Assembly: GCA_036873135.1 (NCBI GenBank)
Contig: JAPTYO010000003.1
Coordinates: 27,470,763 to 27,534,762 of the forward strand
From: Clarkia xantiana subsp. parviflora
Lineage: Eukaryota > Streptophyta > Magnoliopsida > Myrtales > Onagraceae
Direction of reading: 5' to 3'
DNA length: 64,000 nt
Both the position numbers and the translations under genes were made by a program. Below are positions 23,316 to 33,957 of the stretch, in pieces (position 1 is the first letter of the stretch; every line of letters starts with the position of its first letter). Under the pieces are notes generated by a model. It did no database searches and was not told the DNA's origin. It saw only the letters and a list, made by a program, of their open reading frames with translations.

Positions 23316-24135
23316 GGGTTAATAACTTAGGAGAGGTCTGAAGTTTGCCCCATGTTAACGGGAGAGATCTGAAGTTTCAAATGTTGATTTGAGAGGTCTG
23401 AAGTTTCAACTTTGTTGATAACAACGGTCTCCGTCTGTTTTTACCGTTAATTGTGACGGAAATTGGTAACGTGCTTGGCATGTGACCAGAAATAAAATAA
23501 AATTCCAAAAATGCCCTTCTATCAAAGTGTGCCCCTCACATACTTGAAGGAAAAGACGAAAATGCCCTTAAAGCCACCACGGCTCCGGCCACCGCCACCC
23601 GACTCCGGCAACCACCACCTCGGCTCCGACGACCACCACCACCGACCACCAACACGGCTCCGATCGGAGCCGAAAAGCTCCCGATCGGAGCCACAGAGCT
23701 CCCGATCGGAGCTCTATGGCTCCAGATCGGGGCCACAGAGCTCCCGATCGGAGCTCTGTGGCTCGGAGCTCGGTGGCCCCGATCTGGAGCCACAGAGCTC
23801 CGATCGGAGCTTTTTGGCTCTGATCGGACCCGTGTTGGTGGTCGCCGGAGTTCGGTGGTGGTCGCCGGAGCTGAGATGGTGGTGGCCGGAGTAATTTGAC
23901 TTTAGGGGTAATTTTGTCATTTCACATTTACTCAAATGAGATGTTAAATAAAATAAAATATTAAAAGGGCAAGAATGTCATTTCACACAATTCTGTTAAG
24001 TTTAACCCTAAAAATGGTCGGAAAACCTCAAATCAATAAAGTTGAAACTTCAGACCTCTCAAATCAACATTTGAAACTTCGGACCACTTCCGTTAACATG
24101 GGGCAAACTTCAGACCTCTCCTAGGTTATTAACCC
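23316..24135. mobile_element. 820-bp GC-rich foldback Mutator-like element
   Basis: The termini GGGTTAATAAC and GTTATTAACCC are inverted repeats that continue nearly identically for about 100 bp (GAGAGGTCTGAAGTTTGCCC, then CAAATGTTGATTTGAGAGG). Perfect 9-bp duplications TTGTTATTA flank it (23307-23315 and 24136-24144), the hallmark of Mutator-like insertion. The interior is also palindromic: the left arm (ACCACCACC.., CTCCGATCGGAGCC) returns inverted on the right (GGTGGTGGTCGCCGG). Almost the whole element could therefore form one hairpin with a centre near 23735. The Pro/Ser/Arg-rich open frames on both strands are by-products of GC-rich repeats. No transposase is present. Confidence 0.88.
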
Positions 24136-24144
24136 TTGTTATTA

Positions 24145-25647
24145 AGTGATTGATTTCAATATACTTGTTTTTTGGCCAACTTGATTTCAATCTAATTAAC
24201 TAAGACAATAAACACATATAAATAAGGGGTGTTTGGATGGACTTGTAAATCACTAAAATGTAAGATTATAAGTGATGTTTGATAAGTACTGTAATGTTAG
24301 ATTGTAGTGTCTGGTTGTGATATAATATGGAGTGTCATGTTAAATTACAATATTTGATGTTTTTGCTGTAAAATGTGATGTAAACTAGTATTGTAATACT
24401 AATTTATATGAGAGTATACTATGTCTTAATATGATAAGATCTAAAATAATATTTATATTTTAGAATACGTTACTTCTTAAACTTTATAATATTTTGCGGT
24501 TAATGTGTATAATATATTCGTGAACTATAAAAAGAAATATTAAAACAAAATTTGTTAAAAAAAAAATCCACATAAAATACTTAAATAATTTTTTATGAAT
24601 ATTGTACACATTTTTGTTTATTATAATAATGAGTGAAAGTAGATAATAGTAATAATAATAGCAAAATAAAATTTAGATAAAGTACTTTATCTATTTAATA
24701 TATAATAATAAACATCGTGTTAATAACATATTACAATGCACGTAGTTGCAATGTGGACATATATAATAAGATTATATCAATCCAAACACTTGATGATAGT
24801 TGTTTTAGATTCAGAAATATACATATTACACGGAGAGAAGATTTTAATGAAGACATGAGGATAAGTTGAGGGCATCAGGATTTATCTTATTTTTCTTGGC
24901 TAGTGAGGGAGGGAGGGTAATTTAAAGCTAACCTTCTTCTTCTTCATCTTCTGTTTCTGGCGATGGCTCCCCAATCCACCTTCATCATTCAGCAGCTTCT
25001 CTTTGGAACCCCTAGCCTAGGATTATTGACAGTAGATGAGGGATGCACCTTCTTAGAGTAGACCGCCCGGAAGTCGGTGATGGTTCAGCAAGACGCTGCA
25101 TCAGTGATTCGTCGTCCGTGTTTGATAATATTGTATCTCATTCTAATCCAATCAACAGCAAACTAACAAAAAAACAAGAGGAAACAAAAAATGTCTCCAA
25201 TACAAAAATATATTGCTTTGGCAACTAAGCAGACAACAACCTCACACAGTCAGCTAGCTCGTCACACAATACCCACAAAACCAACCTCACACTAAAAGAA
25301 ATGAAACATCAATACTTACTTTGTAATCTCTGTTCTAGCCTGAACCATCATGCCATGTCATCCTTGTTTGGCATAAAAATACCAACCATCCTGTGGCAAT
25401 TACCTCAAATTCTAGGATGAGATAAGGGTAACCGATCCAGATCATTTGAGACTAATGAAGAAGCAGAAGACGGTTCGTTTAAGAACGGAGATACGCATTG
25501 TAATTATAACATACACAACTACCTCAAAGGTTCTTACTGTCCTCTCAAAGTAACTAACCTGCTTCACAGACTGTATCCTACTATACTACTCCATAACTAT
25601 ATAGCAGCATCACCCAACATACATATATAATATTACTAAATTAAAAC
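24145..25647. other. Intergenic DNA and 3' flank of the MAP65 gene
   Basis: AT-rich to about 24880. A pyrimidine-rich leader-like stretch then precedes a 32-codon frame at 24963-25061 (start MAPQSTFIIQQLLFGTPSLG); it may be a gene fragment but has no recognised family. From about 25250 the sequence is likely the 3'UTR of the minus-strand MAP65 gene. Confidence 0.35.
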
Positions 25648-28600
25648 TCAGGGAGATGCTAGGATGGGTTCAGTTACCGCATCTTCTTTGGACAACACTG
25701 GGTTGTAACTAGCAGGAGCAGATAGCCTAGATTCCTTCCTTCCAGTACCGTCTTTGTTGACTGATCTGTTCCCGTTTTGATGAGAATTCATCGATAAGCG
25801 TCGGTTTGGTGTTCCATTGGTTCCTACTCCGTTTGTGCGGGGCCCACTCACCACTTTCTTCGCACTGGTTGGTCTTGCTGGGCTAGGCCTTGCCCCAATC
25901 ATCACGTCGTGATCTGTGCTTTGTTGGTCTTGGAACTTCTTCTGATCCTATATTAGACAATTATTTAAGCAGGTTAGTTCATCTAAATGAATTTTTATAA
26001 GCTCAGTTTACAAAATATCTAGCTGGATTAAATGCAGACATACTCTCATTCGCCGCTTCTCTTCTTCTCGTTCTTGCCTCAGCATAGCATATTCATCCAG
26101 CATGGCAAGCAGTGGAACTCCATCATATGTAAATTTTATACCGCGATCATCTTCCCAAGCTCGTGTTTTCGCCACTAGGGAATCAACTAAAGCTAAAGAA
26201 AACAATAAAAACTAAGCATTAAACTACTGGTAAACTCAATGAGAAGTGTAGATGAACAATACACTTAGGTTTTAAACAAATGAGCAAGAGGCAACCGGAA
26301 AGCAGCAGACAGACAATTATTTGGAATGGTAAGGCTTGAATTTTGCCTCTTTTTATGGCAATTGATATCAATCAGATTCGACCATCAAATACACAGAATG
26401 CAAAGGCTAATCAATTGCTGAGTTGTTCTAGTTCAGAGAGATGTACCAGGAATTTTGTTGACAAGGACTCGTGCCTTCTCTGCGCGCTTGAGATTTAAAT
26501 GTGCACCTCGACCAGCATTGTATCTGTTATCATCCTGTTTGAAGGAGAGAATTTATTTAATCTTTAAAAAATCATTCAGTTTATGGAGAGTAAGAATGAT
26601 ACTCTTCCTGAATTCTGAAATAATAACAGAGAAGATATGTAATGACCAATGAGAAAGTCAACATTGACCACACACCCCCATGAAGTGTAGGGAAACAAGC
26701 TATCTATTATCTAATTAAGTTCCAACTAGTAAAATCATGCCACCATAAACAAATTGTAAGTAAAAATATGCAGCAGAATGATGTTTATTTGCTACACCTG
26801 CTAAGCATTACTGACACGGATGATTTTCTGCACAGTGAAAGAGAGAAAAAGAATTAAGTACCCGGTTATAGTCTTCAAGCCAACTCTCTTCTTCACATGC
26901 TGACATCCATTTTTCAACCTTGTCCAGTATTTCTTTTCTGCTAAGAGCTTCTTCCTTAGCTCTTGCTATTTCATTATCCATGTCAGCGAGTAGCTCAACA
27001 GGTTCGACATTTCCAGACTCTATCAGTGCCATGATCTTTTCTCTTGCTGCCCCTGAATCTACTTCTACATGGGCCCGGCCAAATATTTCTTCCAGTTCAG
27101 CTTGTTTCTTAAATGCAATTTCCTTCATCCTGCTAGCTTTAAGTTTGTCAAGCCTCTCAACTTCCACCTCAGCCTTAAAAAACAGAAATGAACGTGTCAA
27201 AAAAATTGCATATACAATAAGTTACATCTCAACATATAGATGATGTTCAAGGTACCTGTTCAATTAAATCCATAGCAAGAGCACCGGGGACAGTTACTTC
27301 TTCGACAGAAGAGGACATGTTACAGGTTATATGGTCAAACAACTGGCGTTCTTCTTCCGAGGTATCCATAAGATTCCACAGATCAACCAACTGTGCAGCC
27401 AACTCTTGTAGCTGAAAAGAGCAAGGAAAGTCAATGACTCGAAATTTATCCATCAACATATGGCATGAAGGGCTTATCCTTGGGCGAAAAATACGGCAGA
27501 CTTATAATGGTAATTATGAAGTAATCAGCAAACTAGACCACTAACTCAAGTCCAAATGCATATACTATAAGCCCTAAAATACAAGCCATACTCTAAAATT
27601 TTAGCACAAAAAGATCAAGGGACCAATGCAACCAGACTGACTAAAGGGAGATGTCTTGTAGTTATTAAAGAATGCAGAGGAATATAATTATTGAGAATGA
27701 GGGTTGAAACTATCAGTTTACCTTCTGCAGCCTTTGCTTTTTATCTTCTTTCAGTGCTAACACTGTCTTAGCAAGCCGAGATAAAGTATCATTGCTGATG
27801 CTTTTGGATTGCACATTGGCCGAATCATTCAAGCTAGGGTGGACTTCATTAACTGTGCTGAAGAAATCCATTCCAAGAACAGCACATAGATCATGCACAG
27901 TGCTCACGAATTCAAGAACCTTCTGCAGCCTCTCACTCTAGAAAAACAAAAACCAGCAGAAAGTGACAATCTGTGATGGGGAAATAGAGGTACTCATTCT
28001 CTGTAAAAACTATACATGTATACAAATAAGGTTTACCTTTTCCTTTTGAAGTTCTTGGAGCTGGGCTTGATACTCCTCTAACTTCTTCCCAGTTAGATCT
28101 GACTCATCAACTACAGGGTTTTGCTCATTAAGATTGAGACTTCCAGCTATTTCTCCACATATCTTCTGAATCTGGGATTGTACATCAGAGAATTCCTTCA
28201 CTCTTTCCTCTTTCTGTTTCCAGAGCTGCTCAAGCACCGGTGCAATTGACTCGAGCTGTTCTTTGATTGTCCCATCAGTGTTATACGGCTGTAAAAAAAG
28301 GAATATGATCATGATCAATCATCTGAAACATATTTTTAATGCACTGGAAAGTACTATTTTCAATGGAACTTAAAAATTGACAAACACGGTCTTTAGCAGA
28401 TTTCGGTCACTTACCACTCCACCAACAAAGCTTTTTTCTCCAAGAGCAGAAAGAAGGGTTGTGAGTTCAATCTTGGCATCTGACAGAGTTTGGAGAAGTT
28501 CCGCCCTTGACTTTGCTGTCAGCTCAACTTTCCTCTTGTACACATCAAGGCATTCCTGCTCTATTTGAAGAAGCATCTTATCTCTCTCCTCATCAGACTC

Positions 28601-28778
28601 GCCAACCTCATCCCAAATTTCCTACAGAATAAAACATGATCGTTCAATGATGCTTCCTCAATACAAATCGATCAGCCTCGAAAGAGACTTAAATTTAAAT
28701 TATTACCTGAAGTCTTTTTAGTAAAGAGCCGCATGTTATCTCTCCAAGGAATGGGTCTTGAACACTTGCTGCCGCCAT
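25648..28778 (-). CDS. MAP65-1/2-type microtubule-associated protein (nine coding exons)
   Basis: Coding exons in transcript order are 28707-28778, 28415-28621, 28037-28288, 27722-27937, 27256-27411, 26862-27173, 26447-26534, 26044-26192 and 25648-25947. They join in frame to 583 aa (Arabidopsis MAP65-1 is 587). The protein is the plant PRC1/Ase1 homologue: it dimerises through its coiled-coil N-terminal half and cross-links antiparallel microtubules in cortical arrays, spindle and phragmoplast. Visible marks are the start [50 protein letters not shown], and the conserved microtubule-binding region around [18 protein letters not shown] and [18 protein letters not shown]. The basic tail carries [13 protein letters not shown] and NRRLS, resembling the CDK/MAPK and Aurora sites known in MAP65-1. 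The tail places it in the MAP65-1/2 group; I cannot tell which member. Confidence 0.93.
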
Positions 28779-29720
28779 TTAATAGACAAACAGAATCTGA
28801 ACGCGCCACAGGGATGTTTCTCTTTATTGCATTCCAGGTTCAAAGTGTTCACTGTTTACATACATGAAAATATAATGTGCAGATACCATAGTCAATAGCC
28901 GCCTACAAGAAATAATATAATCCACTGGACAGGAAAAGCATAAGCCCGGAAAAGTGTCATGACACACCCGCAGTATTAACATCAAATGCTTATAGAAATC
29001 TAACTCAGAGATTTAGAAAAATGGCGAGTATCAACCATCAATCATAACGCACAAACATGAATTATTAGAAGCAGATATAAGATTCATATACGGTTTTCAA
29101 TCAAAGGAAGGAATTCCAGAGCGCAGAAGTATCCACAAACTAGCAAGTAACTCATTACTGAAAAGAAGTCGAATCAATTTCAATACAGTCAAAATAATGC
29201 AAGCATCTCACTGCGTCAGTACCGATTTCTACAGTATTTGCTCAAGTTTTATTTTATGGATAAACAACATGCAAATTGGAACAATCCAGAGTACATTCTC
29301 ACTATCCAAAATCAGATCTCAGATTATTGGGTCTGCGTGTTCTAGAAACTTGAAGAATCACCATAAACATACATCCGAAGTTTAGAACTCCCATTATAAA
29401 AATAAAAAAATAAACATCTCCATGCCCACAAGAAACACATAGAAGACGAAAGCACAAACTTCTACTACATTGACTTTCGTAAGTAAAGAATCAACTTCAG
29501 ACGGCTCAGATCTTCCAGGATTCCGAAGATCGGAACAGAAAACGCATTGAGTAACAGGAGCTCCCGCATTGCCACCGGAAGAGAAACACTTACCAGGATC
29601 GTACCCACAACGAGGGTACTGTGGTCTTCAAGTTGCAGATCTAAGCGTTCGAGTAAACGAAAGAAGAAGAAATACAGTGAGAAGGAGACTGAGAGAGAGA
29701 GTGAATGAAGAAGAAGAGGG
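28779..29720 (-). promoter_or_regulatory. 5'UTR of MAP65 with a leader intron of about 790 bp
   Basis: An acceptor (..TTCAG at 28797-28800) stands 18 bp before the ATG. A strong donor GTAAGTG follows ATCCTG at 29594, implying a non-coding first exon from 29594 to about 29705 and an intron of about 794 bp. The first exon is pyrimidine-rich on the minus strand. Leader introns of this kind often raise expression of plant genes; that is inference here. Confidence 0.6.
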
Positions 29721-29728
29721 TGGGACCG

Positions 29729-29736
29729 TTTATATA
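29729..29736 (-). promoter_or_regulatory. TATA box of the MAP65 gene
   Basis: On the minus strand it reads TATATAAA. It is placed about 30 bp before the pyrimidine-rich leader exon that ends at 29594. Confidence 0.6.
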
Positions 29737-30109
29737 TGATGATAGGATGAAGATATGTTGAATGGGCATAGAAATATGTGTCAAGTCCGGTAAAGTTCGT
29801 GCTGTCTATTTGGCCGCGATTGTAGGGGATAATTACGGGAGTGACACTGTCAGTTTTGGACCGAACTGAGTCCATTTGAGTCGGACCAGTCCACTTTATC
29901 AAAGGAATTAATAAAGAAACATTGAATTCCAATTGTCAAAATTTTGAGTGAAATTTTTGAAAGGTTTGAATTTCCCTCGTGTCGACTTCATCATGCAAGG
30001 AAAGGATCGCGTGCGTCGTGAGCGTGGTCGAGTTTGTTTGTCGGCCGTGATATATTGATTAACAGAGGGAAAGGAACAAGGGAGTGTTTGAGAACGTTCT
30101 TCCAGATCC

Positions 30110-30770
30110 AACCAAGACTATAGCAACGATCACCCAAGAGCATAGACTAGCATGGGAGGGCACTTCGAGGCATCATACAAGCATGAAGGTGAATCTTTGA
30201 GGGAGAGGATACCATGGAAAAAAAAAAACCGACCCAAGGCGTGATTAAAGTCAATTATGATGCTTCATGGGACGAGGTTAGACAAATAGGTGGATATGGT
30301 GTCATAGCTCGGGATAGTAATGGTAAGGTGGTAGGTGGCGTGAATCGAACATCAGAGTTACGAGGATCGGATACTATCGAAGTGGAGGCAATATTGGAAG
30401 AAGTCAAACTAGCACGGGAACGACAATGGAGCATGGTCGAGATTGAATCAGATTCCAAGGTGGCCATTAAGCAAATTCAATCCGGCAATATACGTTTAAA
30501 TTGGCGTATCGATTCCTTGGTGGCTAACATCATCTATATATATAGCTAACGACTTCGACAATATAACCTGGAAATCCGTGAGTAGAACGGCGAGTGAATG
30601 TGCAAATTGGATTGCAAGACAAGCCAAAAAGAGAATGCAACTAGATAATTGAGTTTCACAACCCCACCCCCTCTTTTGAATTTAATTTTTTCAGATTGTA
30701 ATGTTTTACCTACTTGAACTTTGCATTTAAATTTTCTAATAAATGAAATATTTTATGGTAAAAAAAAAGT
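30110..30770 (+). pseudogene. 3' end of a LINE retrotransposon (RNase H domain)
   Basis: The 111-aa frame 30214-30549 is a plant LINE-type RNase H domain: IKVNYDASWDEVRQIGGYGV with the first catalytic Asp, EVEAILEEVKLARERQ with the Glu, and VEIESDSKVAIKQI with the next Asp. After a frameshift near 30540 the domain resumes with SECANWIARQAKKR and a stop at about 30651. An A-rich tail ends the unit near 30769. Gag and reverse transcriptase are absent, as in 5'-truncated LINE insertions. It starts just upstream of the MAP65 promoter. Confidence 0.8.
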
Positions 30771-31179
30771 GTCAAAAATTATTTCCATCACCAAGACTTT
30801 AAATTGTATTTTTTAAAGAGTGCTACCACCGGAAAGGCCTATTAGAGTTTGATAAATGTGTAGAATCTATCTATATATCTAATAAGGGAACATGTGAGAG
30901 AGTGAAGGTTTCTAAGCGCGCCAGCGATTAAGAGAGCTTCAGAGCATGACACATCAGCGAGTTATTGTCTTCATGGGTCAAATATGCATTGGGCCGACTG
31001 ATTCTTTATTTTATATAGGCCCGGTTCAGCAAGTTTGCTTCAACAAAGCTTGCCACCTCACCAATCGAATTGGTCCTGTAAATCACTCGGCCCGTTAACC
31101 CACTCAGCCCGGTCTCCAATTAAAACTCATACAAGTACCAGCGCCACTCCTCTCTTTTCATCTTCCTTTGCTATGTCAC

Positions 31180-31390
31180 TTAATTACAATACTGAAACAG
31201 AAAAATTAAATTGCAATATTGAAACTGAACAATTAAATTGCAATATTGAAGTGAGGCAATTAAACTATTATAACTGAAAATAAGCAACTATTAAATTGTA
31301 ATATTGAAACTGAACAATTAAACTGCAATACTAAAGTGAAGCAATTAAACTATTATAACTGAAAATAAGCAATTAAATTGCAGTTTAAGC
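31180..31390. repeat. Minisatellite within the Helitron
   Basis: Repeated blocks of AATTAAATTGCAATATTGAA, ACTGAACAATTAAA and CTATTATAACTGAAAATAAGC form about two higher-order copies of roughly 100 bp. Tandem repeats are common inside plant Helitrons. Confidence 0.7.
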
Positions 31391-31894
31391 AAGCAATAGG
31401 GGAAATCTAATCGTCATACTCATCATGGAATACAACTATAAATCTTCTGCATCAGATATGTTGAACCAGGCAATTTAAAGAGAACTCTCTCCTCTCAAGA
31501 TGACAACTCTCTCGGGACTTTTTGATTCTCATCCTTACAAACACACGGGCAATGCACAAATCTCCATCGATCAACCCTTGCTAGATTAAAACCACATGCA
31601 GTGTACATGATGTACTGGATCCTCAAGAGGACAAAAACATAAAAATTAAAACCATAGAAGAGACAGGAGAAGGAAGTGGAAGAAAGTTTGTATCCAAATC
31701 AAACCAACTGAGTTCACAAAATTACCTCGAATTTTATCAAATCTTGCGGCATGAACAAATCTGGAAAATGTCGAGGTTCGTGGTTATGCATGGTTGGGTG
31801 TTCGATCTGGTTGAGGAGGATCTGATTGAATTCGGTTTGGCCGGGTTTGGCTCACTCCCTATCTCCGATGGCCGACTGGATGAGGGCGGAACGA

Positions 31895-32440
31895 GCTGCA
31901 TTCCAGAAATGTCTGCGATCGAGTAAATAGCTCTACGAACTAATGGATCAGATCGCATTGCAAGGTGGAAATATTTGTAAAAGTTATACCTTTCGTCACC
32001 ACTTTGTGGAAAATCCTTAGGTATGAATATGTTAGATACCTGTGACTCGATTGGTGAAATAGTATCTCTCTCCAAAAAAACATGTTTTTTTTTGCCGCCG
32101 CACAAAGAAAATTTTGTGTTGCGAATGAACAAGATATTGAGGAATTGTCCATACGTAAAATCGAAATTCTTGATACGGGCCCTTTCCACATAAAAGGGGA
32201 ATCTTTTGTTACAAAAGAAGCCGGAGTCATGTGGATTATTCAAGAATCGAAGTCGATTTGCTTTATAAAAAGAAGATATCAATGAACTTCTATGAAATGG
32301 TTTCACGGGATTCAACCAATTGTCTTGATCGTGAGATATCATTGTGAAATAGGAATCCAAAGATTTCCTGCGATTATTTCTAGTATGGAATGAGTCAATC
32401 ATCCCCTCGATTTGTTTGGCAAAAAGCGAATTCTTCTAAT
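31895..32440 (-). pseudogene. ycf2: Plastid-derived ycf2 fragment
   Basis: On the minus strand the frame from 32402 encodes [19 protein letters not shown] and later [33 protein letters not shown] and [18 protein letters not shown]. This is the internal part of the chloroplast Ycf2 ATPase; homology appears to extend a little upstream of that ATG. After ...ADISG the frame leaves Ycf2 and runs into unrelated Helitron sequence to 31737. About 165 of some 2,280 codons are present, so it cannot be functional. It is nuclear DNA of plastid origin carried inside a Helitron. Confidence 0.9.
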
Positions 32441-33316
32441 TTATATTCATATATGAAATAGGACATGGTCGGATGCTCAATCAATATAATTTCCCACGGC
32501 GTATGAAAGAGGAGTGCCTGACGGGCGAAGATGGGTCGACCGTTGGTCCGAATCTAGGCTCGAGGTGGACTTCCAGGAAAAGACGGCGTTGGTAGCGAGA
32601 TTGATTCGGCGACGGTTATCGAATTGACGGTGAGTTGTGTCGACCGGTGGTGGAAGCGCGAGTTTTGATGGATGCTATGGTCGACATCGGGAGCGTGATT
32701 GTTCGGCATCGATGGTTATATCTCAGAATTGATAAGTTCAGAGAGATAGTTTGATGTTGCGGCGTGAAGAAATTCTACAGTAGGGCAAGGGTAGAGATGA
32801 AGTACGTGGGGTGGGTTAAGGGTTAAAATTCAGTTTGGGCTATTGGTTTAAAAATAATTGGGTTGGTCTTTAGACCTAAAACTTAATTTAAGTAACTTTC
32901 GTGTATCAATTAGAGAATTATATGTATGTACATTATAGTTTTTTATTAGTTATGAATTAATAAAAAAAGATAAATATATAAAAAAAATTATGAGCCTTTG
33001 AGAAGTTTGGTATATACAAATTGTACTAACAATTTTTTTATGGTGGCAAAAAAATTTATATGTACCGGTCTGATTATTTAAGTTGTTAAAAAGTATGTAA
33101 TTATATGAAATGCCGGTAATTTTACCAAAGAGTTTGTACACTTCAAAAGTGTGATGATATAAGAAAATATACTTAGTGTAATATTTGATTGATTTTTGTT
33201 ATATTTTATAAATTTATATTAAATATCATTTGTTATCTTCAATATCATACATATATATATGTTAAAATTTACAGTTTAACGGGTCGCCTTGCGCGTAGCG
33301 CAGAGACAGCCACTAG

Positions 33317-33830
33317 TTTAAGTATATAAGAAAAGGGCAATGGTTAGATGTGGTTCTGGAGGTGTTTGACACAAGCATTAAAGAATCTGATTCTCCATTT
33401 GCAACTAGTCTATCCAACTTTGTTCAAAAAAATGACAATTTCTACACATTCATCCAGAAATTTAGAAACACGATTCAAATTGTTAGGTCTTATTCAAACA
33501 TATCCTCTATTCAAACGTTCCTTCATCTTCATCTGGGTCTTATCTTCCTTAAATATTAAACCCTATCAGAAATTAACCCTAAACAAAATAAGTGTAGGAG
33601 GAACTGGGACTATAAACATTATGCAATACCAATTAAGTCCACTCATTAATAATACAAGCCCAAAGTTCAAGTTCAACCACAGGCCCTAGACAAACTGGCC
33701 TTCAATATCGCAGCCCATGAACCTGTTGTTCAGCCTTTCAACATCCAAGTCCCAAAGCCCACTAAGGCTGAAGTAAGATAGACCAATATATCTGACTTTC
33801 TGCATAAGGCACCCAAATCTAATGTAATGG
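33317..33830. other. Intergenic DNA before the proteasome gene
   Basis: It contains two overlapping open frames (33348-33689 and 33350-33559) with no recognisable domain and no codon signal I trust. It may be a remnant of a repeat. Nothing firm can be said. Confidence 0.35.
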
Positions 33831-33835
33831 CGGTG

Positions 33836-33845
33836 TTTATATAAT
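33836..33845 (+). promoter_or_regulatory. TATA-like element of the PAB gene
   Basis: TTTATATAAT lies about 113 bp before the ATG at 33958 and upstream of a pyrimidine-rich leader. Confidence 0.5.
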
Positions 33846-33957
33846 TCGTTCCATTTCTTTGAGTAGAGTTCTTTCCTGTTCGTGATTTACTGAAGCAACG
33901 ATCTCTTACTCTTAGTTTGCTCTATTTTCTTCGGCAGATTCAACCCTCTATATCGCC

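Larger units (their letters stand above)
30870..33316 (+). mobile_element. Non-autonomous Helitron (about 2.45 kb)
   Basis: The 5' end reads A|TCTATATATCTAATAAGGGA (a start 4 bp earlier is also possible). The 3' end is CTAG at 33313-33316 followed by T, preceded 10 bp upstream by the hairpin TGCGC-GTA-GCGCA (33290-33302). TC...CTRR ends, insertion between A and T, and a 3' subterminal hairpin define Helitrons. No Rep/helicase is present. Cargo includes an AATTAAATTGCAATATTGAA minisatellite at 31180-31390 and a plastid ycf2 fragment. GACACATCAG near the 5' end is shared with the Helitron at 42288-43824. Confidence 0.8.

Noticed and set aside
23511..23935. Proline/serine/arginine-rich open frames on both strands
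   Set aside because: They come from the GC-rich palindrome of a TIR element; similar frames on both strands mirror the inverted repeat and have no family match.
31744..32285. Plus-strand frames opposite the ycf2 fragment
   Set aside because: Shadows of the plastid ycf2 coding sequence and of Helitron filler.
33348..33689. 113-codon frame between Helitron and PAB
   Set aside because: No domain, no codon bias, and an equally long overlapping frame; kept only as intergenic DNA.
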